From contig CM072897.1 of assembly GCA_037013685.1 (NCBI GenBank), positions 19,914,143 to 19,978,142 of the forward strand: 64,000 nucleotides of DNA. Direction: 5' to 3'. Positions within the stretch are counted from its first letter, which is position 1; the number at the start of each line of letters is the position of its first letter. The notes under the pieces were generated by a model that saw nothing but the letters and a program-made list of their open reading frames with translations, had not been told where the DNA came from and did no database searches. A program made the translations under genes and the position numbers. This stretch comes from Acridotheres tristis. Lineage: Eukaryota; Chordata; Aves; Passeriformes; Sturnidae. This document shows, one piece after another, positions 44,501-56,500 of the stretch.

Positions 44501-47500
44501 AGGAGTGGCAGCGGAGCTCCCTGGGAGCAGAGAGCTTATAGTTCAAGAATGTTTTCTGAGAGGTTATGGAACACTGTGGGTGGCAGAGAAGTCTCCTGTG
44601 TCTGAAAGCTGTGTGGGTCTAAGAAACCAGCAGATGCTGGTGCTTCCAGGTGGCTTGTCCATGCTATGATGGAAAGAGGGAGGATGTAGAGAGTATGTTG
44701 CTGTGTCTAAGTGCTGCTGAAGCCTGGGAGGCTGCAGCTGGCCCAGCTCGTAAGGGCTGGGGTCTCCTTCGGGGTGTCTTGCAGGCAGGTGAGGCTGCGG
44801 CAGTGCTGGGCTGTGGCTGGACATGGGGGAGGGCTGGCACTGCCAGGCCAAGCTGTTGTGCCACTGGCAGGCAAGCGTTTGGAAGGTTCCAGCAGTGACT
44901 CAGCTGTGTGGACCCACAGAGAGGTGGCTGGAAGGGTGGAAATGCAACAAAATAGCTAACAATCAGTCTAAAAATATTGCTGTTGTGGTCTCCTGCAGTG
45001 CTGTGCTTGAGTACTGATGATCTGGGACCTCTTTTCCTCTGCGTAGTCCCTGCCAGCAGGGAGCTTCCTCAGCTTGGGAAGGACCTTTGGCTGCAAAGCC
45101 TTCTGGTGTCACCTTGTGCTCCTGGGGCGTTGTCCCCACACAGCCTTGGTGCAGTAAGAGCAAAAAATGCATGCTGATTGAAAGTCAGAACAGTGGGGCT
45201 GATTTTTATGCCCCAATCCTGCCTACATCCCCTGTTCCCAAAGGGCCACTGAACCCCTTGCACTCAGGGTTATTTGTGAGGCGTTTTCCCTCTGCACCTG
45301 GCCTGTAATGCACGGAGGGCGTGTGCTGAGCTCTGAGGAGCGTGCCAGAGGCACTGCTGGTGCCTGGAGAAGCTCTCTGGAGGCAGTGGCTGCTGCAGGC
45401 TTGAGCTGCTGGCACTTCCTGGCTGTAGGACTGAACTGCTGTCTCACAGCAGGCAAAGTGTCTCAAACCCTCTGCCACTAGATCTGTCCGGCTAGAAATA
45501 CTTTAGCAAGTCCCAGCAACCTGCTCTGTGACCTGGGGAGGAACTTGTGCAGGAAACTGGCCTTTAACATTTCCAGTCCTTCCATCCTGTATTTCTTGAG
45601 GCAGTGTTTCTCTGTCCTTAGCCTCACAGTAGGCGGGCATGTGTGCTGAGATATCAGAGTTCAGAGGCAAGGAGGGGTTAAGAGGCAGTGAGGTGTGATT
45701 GCCCTTGATGGTATCCTTTACCTTTGCTGCCCTGTTTCTCAAGGGGTACAAGCAGATGGGGTCTCGATCCAGTTTTTGCGTGGAGAACAGCAGTGCACAG
45801 CAGGTGTGTGTGCAGATTTTGGGTCTCCCTGCCTGGCTTTCAGCCTGCGTGCCTGTTGCTTGGTCTGGCTGGTCTGCCCTGCCCTACATTGGGAGCTGTC
45901 CCTATGTGGGACAGCAGACTTGCCCATGGGGAAATCATCCTAAAACTAGTCTGTTAACACTAAGTGTGCAGTGCTAACTTGGGAGTGTTTTTAGCAGGAT
46001 CAGGTCTTCTGGAGAGGATATTGGGCTCTCTAGATGAGCCCAGCAGGTTCATCTTCCTGATGGCATCTGATGGAGCACCTTGCTGTATTTGCCTCTCTTT
46101 TTGTGTGATCCTGAAGCTGCTGGTGCAGCAACAGATTTGAGGTTTTCCTTGGATTTTTTTTCTTGAGACTGCAACTCCAGCCTCATCTGTGCCCTCTGCG
46201 GGGTGGCTGCTGCTGTCTCATTCTCCATCCTGCAAGGTTGCAGCTCCTGTTGCTCTTGTTCTGGGAAAATGGCCCCTGGTAGGAAAACGCTACTGAATCT
46301 TCCCAGTCCTTGGCTCTTCTGCTTCCCAGAGCACAGCAACTCATTTTTGCAATAAGCTTGCTTATCTGTAGTTGCTTAAAGTCTGCCAGGCTGGAGCTGT
46401 GGGCAGTCTGTTGTGCATTGCCTGGCAGATAGTGATGCCTCAGAACACGAATCTCTGAAGCCTTCAAGGCAAAACCCTGTCTGAAAGATAAAAGACCTGT
46501 TGCACAGGAAGAATAGTTGTAGTCATGGATCCCTTTCCTTCTTGATAACAGCAGGAAGGATTCGTAAGTTTCTCCCCAAGGTCAGGCTGTTCTGAGAGCG
46601 TCCTTAAATGCTGTGTGTGGTGGAGGGCACTTGAGCCCCCAGGGGAGAGTTGCTGCTCAACCTGGGGTGGCTGTTTATAACTCCAGCATGGCTATCACTG
46701 GCTTTCCTTGAGCTGCTTGTTTGAGTGCTTCGATGCAGAGCTTGGGGCAGAGGATTTGAGTCCCCAGTTCTCCATCTGTTTAATTTGCTGCTTGGCTAAC
46801 CCATGCTAATCTCCACAGAGCTCTCCTTTGTGCATGCCCAGGTCTCTCCCTGCTGTTTTTCCTGCTGTCTTTTGGACAAGTTGTGTCAGAAGACCTAGGT
46901 GTGTCCTCAGCTCCTGTGTATTCTTGCTTGGCTGTGTGTAAATCCTTCTCCTTATGCTAGAGGAAGATTTCAGAGGCTCATCCTGATGGAGAGCTCAGTG
47001 TCTGGACAACATTAGGTTGGCATCAGAATATCCAAGGATGATTTTATTTTCTGCTCTGTAATGAAAGGGGTGTGTTTGGTGTGGGGGGAGAGCACTTCAG
47101 CTGAGTGAGATTTACTTCCATCTAAGCCCAAGTATGCCTAGAAGATGCAGTGGAAGGTTCCTTTGTGCTGCTGGCAATGTGGCTGCTGGGATGAAGAGGG
47201 AAGGGCAACTCCTTCTGACCTTGGACCTGTGCCAGGTTCAGGAAAATAGGTATCCAGAATTTTGGTGGTGGTCCTGAATTACATGTTCTTGGTGTCCTTT
47301 GTTCCTTTGAAAGGAGGATGGGCTTTCCCAGCAGCCTGGTTCTTTGGGAGGAGCTTGCTGATGTTCAGAGTGTGGTAATGGAAGCACAGATATGGTGATG
47401 GTGTTGCTTCCTCTGCAAAGGCTGTGGATAATAACAGTATAAGGACACAGAGCTGGGAGCTGCTTTGACTCTCTGGGTCTCCTGTTTGGTGCTGGTATTC

Positions 47501-50500
47501 CAGGAGTACCTGAGGCAGCCTTACTAAAAACTTGTCCCATCCCATCCTAAGCTTGTAAGGACTTACTTGATGTGGGTGCTTAATGGGCCCTTGTTCCTTG
47601 AATGTGTTTCCATAAGAGCTGCTCACACTCAGTAGGCTGATTTCTCAGTGCTTGGCTCCAGCCACCTGTGCTGGGGAGTGGGAAGCACTTAATAGCTGCA
47701 CACTGCTCGTGTGGCAGCTGTATTTGGTCCTTAACGGAATAAAATATGTATCAAATAAGTAAAAAGTATCAAACCTGAGCTTGCAATTGGTCTCTAATGG
47801 AAGTTACTCTCAATCTAACTCTTAAAGCCTCCATTTGAGCAGCTTCTCTTAAAACAGATTTATTTTTATCTGTGCTGATGCTGTAAAACAGAAGATGCAA
47901 ATAGAGGAGTAACCAGAACAGGAACCCAACCAGCATCTCTCCTTGTATCCAGCCAGAACTGAAGTGGGTCAGGGTAGCTCCAGTCCTGTGCTGAAGGCAA
48001 CTTGTGGGAGCAGGCATGTACCACCCAAAACCTTCCCCTCAGCTTCTGTCAGAGAGGGGTGTTTGATTATGGCCTTTGGAGCAGCCCTGTGGCACTGTCC
48101 AGTGGTGATTTGGAGAGCATTTTTCTCAGCTTACTCTGGAATTGAGCCTTAAAAGGACATGTTCCCTTCCAAGGAGAGCATTGGACCTGCTGTTTGGTGG
48201 GTCTGAACTGTCCCAGACAATTCATGGCTTAGTTTTTCCTGTGATTGATATTGGAGGTAGCAGTAGGGAGAGTGGTTTAGTGTGTGCAAGCCCTGGCCTG
48301 GAGTAGGAGTCATCCCCAAAGTTGCACCAGTCAAATGAGAGAGGTTTTCCTCCAGTCTTTGCACTGCTAAGCATCTAAGCAGTGGATGTGATGGTTCCTT
48401 GCTGCACAGAGCTGACCCAAAAGGCTGTGCTGCAGCTCCATCAGGAGCATGGGAGCTCTCTAGAAGAGGCCTTGAATGTATTTTTGACTCGGTGCCTTTT
48501 ATTGCGAGCTCCACCGCACATGCTGACATGAGTGCTTCTACATGGAGCTGGATAGGGAACAGCTTTTGGACCTGCTCTCCCAGTGCGCCTGTAGCAGAGA
48601 CTTGTGGGCCCTCTGCAGTGCTCTTGGCAGGCTGGGGTTTTTCAGGCGACTCCAGTTGGAAGGGACCTCTTGATGTTTATCCAATCCAGCTCTTGCTCAG
48701 AGCAGAGGTAGCAAAGCTGCTGGAGGGTGGAAAAAATAATGTTGCCCAAGGAGTCTGCAGAAAGTAATTCTGCCTTGGTGTTTCCATAAAAAACTACCCT
48801 TTTAAATGAGTACCTCCCTTGAGCTGGCTCAGAAATGTTCCCCTTCCAAAGGATCTGATGGTCCTTGGGCTGTCCCTGCACAGAGGCTGAGTGGTGCTGT
48901 TGTAGGGCTGGGGCACTGGGAAAGGCATCTCCAGCCAGGATTGCACCTTCTATCCACATCTCCAAGCTTGCTCCCCCAGTGCCTGGTCCCTTAGGCGCTG
49001 GCAAAACAGCTGAATCACAGGTGCTGTCTGTGCTGTTGCCAGTGCAGAAGCTGCTCTCGGGCACAGCAGCTGGTGCCATGCATTTGAGATGTCCATGGGG
49101 ATGTGCTGGTTCCCTCTTTGCCCCTCTGCCTAGCTTTCTCCCCAAAAATGTGCAGGGGAAGGTGAGGTGAGCTCCCAAGCTGTGATGCTAAGGGGTACAG
49201 ACCTCTGGAAGGTAACTGGGAACCTGCAGGCATCACTGGTGGGGTTTGGGAGTGTCAGTCTAGCAGTGGCTTTATGTCAGCTGAAGGCCTTAGTGAGGCT
49301 TGTGTGCCATTTCCCAAAGGAAGTTGAGTTTGGGACGAAACTCTGTCTCTCTTCAGTTGTTTCTCCTTCACTGCAGCCTGCAGAGGGGTCTGGCCAACAC
49401 CCTGCCCCCTTCCAAACAGTCCCCCTTCTGAAGGTGGTATCCTGGCCCTGACATCCCCAAACTGTGATGCATCTGAGGATGAGTCACTCGCCCTTGTCAC
49501 GTCAGGTAACACACAGAGCACAGTTTGCACCCTAGATGTTGCAGCAGATAATTGAGAGGAGTTTGGTACTTAAATATAGAAGTGTTTGTTCTTGAGCCTT
49601 GCGAAGCTGAAGCTTGTTGTGCAGAATTTGACCTGAATATGTTGGCTTTTAAATCTCTCTGGGACCGATACATGTTAAAACCTGCTCTATTTCAGTGTTC
49701 TGATCTTTTTAAAGACAACTGTGGTTGTGGCAGCCTGCTTAGTGAATGCAATTACCTGGGCACTTGTAATCCTGAATTGCATTTTAGCTGTCTCTTTTGG
49801 TTTTTATTTTTACCTTGGGCAGCTGTTTTCCCTTCCTAGAAACACACAGGAGTAAATTCCCTGCCTCAGGAAGCTGTGATCCTTGTTGTTAGCTGGGTCC
49901 TGCTCTCAGATGTTAATGCAGTAATCTTCTGCTTGTTCCTAGTTATGCTGCTGTTTCCATTTTTCAGGGCAAGTGACTTACCATGTTGGTGCCAGAACCA
50001 AGAATAGACCTCAGGTGTCTTAACTCTAATTCTGTGGTTCAGCAGTGGGATCATGCTGCCTTTTTTTATTCCCCTGCCCCCTTCTTAGCAAACCAGAAAT
50101 AGCTGCCTGAATATCTTCAGTTTTCTTTGCCCCAAATGAAGAATCTGTGAGGGCAGAGGTTCCTCTTTTGTAGTTCAGGAAAAACATGGGCTGTGCTGTA
50201 GGTCCTACTTAGATGTCAGTTTCTGCTGGTTTGATTACATCTGCAGTTCTGGGAACTGCTCTTCTCCAGAGCTGGTAGTTGGCTCAAGATTATTTGGGCT
50301 TCTGTGGTGGTACAGCTTGGAGAGGACTGTGTGCCTTGGACTTTGCATGACTCCTCTAATAAAAGTACTGACTGTTTTTTGCAGTGGAATAATGGGAATA
50401 TAATGAGATTTGGAGGATTTGAGCTGGGCAGATCCCCTGGATTTCAGTGTGCTGCTCAGGTGAGCTCCAGGGCTGAAAGGACATAGTTCCTTCTACCTCT

Positions 50501-53500
50501 GGGCCTTATCCCATGACTGCTCCACTTGAGGAAGAAAATTTTGTGTCACTGCTCTTGTTTGCAGCTTTTCCTTGGGTTTTTGGTTCTCCTGTAAGAATTT
50601 GGTAAACAGGGAGAATCCAGTGTCTGCCTTCCCTGTGCCGAGCAAAGCCTGTCCCTGTCCTGTGTGATCCAGTCCTGCTGGCCATGTTTCAGTCTGCTGC
50701 TGCTGGCCGTGTTTCAGTCAGTGTTCCTGTGCTGTGGCTGGCTGTGTGGGCTCCTTGCAGGCAGCTCTAGCTCCCACAACTGCAGGTGAGAAAGTGCTAA
50801 CATTTAGGATTAGACTGGAATGTTGGTCACTCCTTCCCTGCTATGAGAGTTGAGCTACTTGATGCTTGTGTGTGAGGAAGGTAAGCTCACCCTGGCAGTT
50901 AGTCTGGCTGTGTTACTGCTGAACTACAGCTGTAGGAGGTGGTTGAGGTGCCCATTTGCTTTTTAGACATTCTAGTGTTTCTCTTGCCACGGAGTTTCTC
51001 AGTGTCTGTAGGAGGTACTGCTTTTTGGCTGACTAAAACATTCAGCTTGCTCCCACCCCACCAGGGCAGAGCTTGGCTGGGTGGTAAAAACTGCAGACAA
51101 GCTGTTTTTCTGGAATTGCAGCAGGCTATTGTTTAGGACATCAGCGTTTTTGTTTTTTTTTTTTTTAACTTTACAAGCTTATTTGATGCATGACAAAAGA
51201 AAGTGCACTGTATTCAGTCTCCAGGGTCTCAGTCACACTGCTTCTCTCCTCTGCTGCCCCACCCCAAATTTATATATGGTGCTGTAGCCTCTGGGCATGG
51301 CAGGTGTCACCAAAACCTGGCTCTTCTGCCTTACTTCTCCTGGTCAAGGGCATTCCTGTTGATCTCTTTAGGGAGATGGAGGCAGAAAGGTGGACTTCCA
51401 GCCTGTGTAGTAGTTGGTGGAAGCACGGAGAGGTCTTAACAGCTTGCCTTCCTTCTTCTGAGTAATGTCCGAGCAGCTTAACTTCTGGAGATGGCAGTGT
51501 CCCTCTGCCGAACCTTGCTGGGGATGCCAGCCTGCAGAGGACACCCTCTGAAGGCCTTGCTCAGACAAGTCCTGGACTCTTCAAAGTATGTTTTTTCCAG
51601 CCCTGCAGTGAGTTTCAGAAGGCTGGAACACATCTCCAGAGCATAACTTCCAAAAGTGTGTATGCTCCCCTGGCCCTGGGGCTGTGGCCAGCATGGTGTC
51701 AAGCTGTCTGTGCAGAGTCCATGGGTGCCAGACATGGCTGGCAGCTCAAAGACTGGGCCTGGCACACTGCTGCTGCAACAGAAGTTCCTTGGCCCACTCT
51801 CCATGTGTCTCCAGACTCTGAGGGGTGTGACCATGTGGCAAATGCTGTTCTCAGCCATGGGAGAGCTCACACTGTTCTGAGTGTGGAGAAAGAACTTGAG
51901 CGGAAGGACCTGGGCATCTGCTGGATAAGAGGGATTTTTGCTCTGGGCAAGATCAGTTTCTGGATAACTTGACTAAACTCATGTGCCAGGGAGTGAAGAA
52001 TGTCAGCACTGATCTCATATGCTGTTGGCTGGGTGGTCTCCCACTGAGCTGAAGCATTTTGTTCAAAGGGCAGTGTGGAGGTGGCTGAGCCTCTGGTCAG
52101 CTCTGTCCATCAGGCATAAATTCAGTGCATGCTCCATGTGAAATGTCTGGATGTGGCACTTGGTGCTCTGGTCTAGCTGGCAAGGTGGTGATTGGTCAAA
52201 GGTTGAGCTCTATATTGGAGGTATTTTCCAACCTAAGTGATCCTGTTGTTCTTAAGGTGTTATCCAAGGTAATAAACTGTCATTTGTCATCAGCATAGTG
52301 GTTATTTTCTCAAAGCCCTTCTTTCCCTGAGCTGCTGGCACCAGCAATCCTTGGGGCTCATCTTTGCATTCATCTCTTACAGAGTGGGCATGGGCAAAGC
52401 TACTAGGAAGGTCTGCAAATCAAATAGTTTTTCCCTGCACACTGTAACTCACAGCTGTGTGCTCCAAGGTCTTGGGCAGGTGCTGAAAAATCTTAAATTG
52501 TATGTCTTAATAGGTGGATGGAATAGTCAAAGCTGTTCTTAGTGCTTGGATTGGTCCATCCTGCTGTTGGACACTTTCCCAAAGTATGCTCTGAATTGCA
52601 GCTTGTGCTGGTGGAGCAATCTGCTTGAGACAGGGTAAACTCACATTCAGTGTGGTAGTTCAGTAGTTGGTAACAGGACTTAAAGGGTAATTTGGGGTCT
52701 GCAAGTAGAGTTGACCTCAAGAGTTGAAACCACTGTAGGCTGTGTAGCTGCTTGTTTCTGTCAAGTGTCTGGCTCGGGTATAATGGGTCTGAGAGTCTTG
52801 AGTGTGCTCCCCTGGGCCTCTTTCAGGGCCTGGGTTGATGCAGGAAAAATGGTGTATCCAAACAGTGGTTACTAGGGAAAGCTTAGCTAAGGAAGAGTTT
52901 GAAAAAATGCTCCTTCTCCAGGGCCTGGCCTGTGTGGTGTCATGGCTGTTCCACAGAGCTCAAACCTGCCAGTGCTGGGCTGGCATGCTTAGAGATGGAG
53001 TGGAGTGTGCTGGCTCTGTGTCAGGTGTTAGAGCTGAAGCAGTGAGTCAAAAGTCAGTGCCCAGATTCTATTAAAAGCTCCTTTTCTGCTGTCCCCTGCA
53101 GAGGAGCATTGCTATGTGTCTTGCTTGCTGCATTGAGCAGAGACAGGAAAAGTTCCAGAAGCTCTTAGTGTGTCATGTTGACCCCTGAGTTAAAATTTCC
53201 CCTCTAGGTGTGAAAAATACTTCTTTGCACTCATGTTCTTTTCTTACCCTGAGTAGTTCCATGATGTTTGCTTTTTCACTTTGGGACTTTCAGGGATATT
53301 CTTGACTTGTGAATTGCTGATGCATCTTGCATGTGTGTTGAATGATTTTTCCCTTACACGAGCTGTCTGCTTGGAAGGGGAGACAAAGCCAACTCCCCAG
53401 GAAGAAGTATGACCCCGATGCCTTGAAGGCTTTTTTTAGGTGGGCAGCCTGTATTGGGCTCTTGTGCCTCGTTCCTCAGGAGGGGTTAGGTGTGTTGGAG

Positions 53501-56500
53501 CAGGGAGTTAGAGCAGGTTGCCTTTGAGGTGGTGCTGAGGAATAGGATCTGGGTGTCTCATGCAGGTGTTTCCTAGGCTACCTAGGCAATCAGGGCACAC
53601 AGCCTGGTCACTCAGCAAGGAAAAAAAGAGGAAATGCTGAGTCTGGCTCATGGCTTTTTCCTCCCAATGTCCCTGTGAGCAGCTGTGGGTACCAGGTGAA
53701 GCTGAGTCAGGCCCATTGGGGTGATCTGGGGTCTTCCACAAGCTTAGTTGGTCCTGTAGAGTGTGTAATCAAGTGCTGCCAGTGCAGAGCTGTCAAAGTT
53801 GCTGGATTGGATGGAATCCATCCATGTTAACAGCAGGATGTCAGCACTTCTAGGACATGAGGTTAGGATCAGGGCAGTTGAAGCTAACAGGATTTTGTGT
53901 GGTGGTAGATGCCCAGACAGTAGATGCTTTTAAAGGCCAGTAATCCTGCCACTTCGGTGTGCTTATATTGGCCTTACCGGTTTTGTAGCTGCTGTGAGAG
54001 CTGAGAAATCATGGGAGAAATGTATATATGGTGGCAGAGATAAGGGTCACATGATGAGATATGAGGGCAGAGCAGCTGGACCCTGTAATGCCACTGGGAG
54101 CTTCCAATGAGCCCCCACACCCTTGCTGTTGCATCCTAAGTAGAGTTCTGGTTCCACATGTGTGCTAACGAGTAGATATGGGGCAGGATGGCATTAGGTG
54201 CTAGCATTAGCTGCTCCATGTCTCTGGAATGCTGTGCAGCTAGGGTCAGCACAAGGCTGCCAGCATTCCAAACCCACGGTTCTCACTGGCTAGGGAAGGA
54301 GGAGGGTGTCAGCGCGGGAGCGTTTGTTGGCAGCAAGGCTTGGGGCTGTGGGATCAGCTTTGCTTTGCCTCTTGTGCAGTTCAGTGACTAATGAGATTTT
54401 GGAGCCTGTTGGACAGATTCAGCGGTCTCCCCAGAACAATAAACCGGCTGTATTTTTAAACACCTCATGTGGCTTCAGAAGTCAGCAGAGCAGCGAGTGC
54501 AGCTTGCCCAGGGCTGGGAGATGCTGTGTCCTGCTTGGAGCTGTGACTAGGGGGGAAGACCCTGGCTGTGTCACATTTCCTTGGTCCCAGGGCTCTTGCA
54601 TCTGGCTCTGCCCAGGTAAAGACTGCTGGGCTGGCCAGTATTTTCCTGTGGCTGCAGGGCTGGGTGTCAACTCCGGTGCTGCCTGTCCAGGAGAGCGAAG
54701 GGCAGGAGGGCCCTTTCTCAGTGTGGTCAGAGGCGAGTTCCTAGTCCCATGGTGTAGCCAAAATAGGGGACTCTTGCAGGCAGGAGGCTCTGCAAATGTG
54801 GGAAGATATTGTGACTGTTGCTGAGGGTTCTGCCTTGGGTTGAAGAAGATGGTTCAAGTAAAGGACCCACCTGTACCTGTGTGAAGTCACTGTTGGGGTG
54901 GTGAGGCTTTTCCTCCAGGTGTGGGCTGGAGATGCCAGCTTCACGGCAACTGTGCCATTGGATAATGCAGCTTGGGATAGGTACATCCCAGCAGCTCTCC
55001 CTGGTGCTGACATCACACTGTACTGGTGTCTGACCATAGTGCGCTCAAGCACGATGGTGTTGTCACTCTCCTGGTTTGTCTGGTGGTTTGGATTATTAAT
55101 CCTCATCTGCATAGGAGCTGCTGAAAATCTGGGTTAAAACCTTGTGGTTCAGCTTGCTGAGATCAGTTGGGGCTTGGAGGATTTAAAGTGGATCCCAAAT
55201 TTCCTTTGCTGAAAACTGAAAGCTTCAGGGCAAGCTGCCTTGTTTTGTAGCCTGTGAATAATTAAAACCGTTTCTGAATGCTTTGCTCTTTTCACTTGGT
55301 TTGGGTACACATTTAGCTTGCTGAGACTTGCTGTTTTTGGATAGACTGGCTGGTGTTGTGCCCCTGTGGGCTTCCTGCCCTACATTCCCTCTTCTTGTGG
55401 GTGGTGGCTGCCCCACATGACTGACCAGGATGTGAATTTATGGCCTTTGCATGGCCTGGTCCTCTACTCAGAAGCAGCTCTCTTTGTACGGAGGCATTTT
55501 CCTGGATTCTCCTGAGTGGGAGGAAAACCTGCAATGTGAGGGAAGCAGTCTGACACATCCTTGTCTGCAGGCTCTGGGGCAAGGACTGACCAGGGATGGT
55601 GAAGCCTGTCTGTCAGCAGCCGAGGCTGGCACCTTTGTGGCTGCCCACAGCCAGCTCCTGGCAAAGATGTGAGCAGTGTCCTACCTCAGAATCTGAACAT
55701 TTGTGCTGGTGGGCCAGGTGTGCCTGCCTCTGGTGTGTGCCTCCGTGCCTGGGGAGCTATTCCCCTGACAGCCAGCTTGCTCCAGGACAAGTGGCAGGGA
55801 ATGGCATGGACTGGGCAGAGGGCCAGAGCACTTCTGAGATCCATAATCTGGGATGCGGGATCTCTGAACTTCTTCCAGATTAAGTGGGTTCTCCTGGCCA
55901 GTCTGTCTCTCAAACCACCTTCATATTTGTCAGCCACACCAGATTGCTCTGGGTTCTGTGCAGCACCATGGTTCAAGTGATGGTAAACACTAGAGGTGCC
56001 ACCCCGCAGACATGACATTTGTGAGCTGACATTTGTGTGGCCTCCTGGGCTACAGGAGGAAGGAGCAGTGTTGTGCTGCAGCCCTGACAGACTCTGTCCC
56101 TCTCTGTTGCAGTTCTCAGTATGCTGAGTAACCCTCTTGGGAACGTCCTGGGGAAGCCCCCGCTGGGTTTTCTGCCTTTAGACCCCATTGGTTCAGACCT
56201 GCCAGAAAAGTTTTCCACACCATCGCTGAGGAACTCCCGCTCCCTCTTGGACTCCCGCTCCAGCAGCCCCTCGGACTCGGACACCAGTGGGTTCAGCTCT
56301 GGTTCTGACCACCTCTCAGACTTGATTGTAAGTTTGGGTCCTGGGGTCTTGCTGGTTTTTTTGGGGAACACAGAATAGCTGAGTGGAGCTGCCAGCTAGA
56401 GTCCTGCCTGCTCAGGAATGGGAGGGAATGCTGGGAGGAGCTGTTGTGCACACACTGGCACAGGGCAGGGTTTGAGAGAAAGGTTACTCATACAGTCCTT

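Larger units (their letters stand above)
41756..56112 (+). other. CPEB1 intron 3
   Basis: The largest intron, about 14.4 kb. It contains two small CR1 fragments (48650-48708 and 52141-52260), a poly(A) run near 43078-43089 and a poly(T) run near 51149-51165. The rest is unique sequence without a supported gene. Confidence 0.75.
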
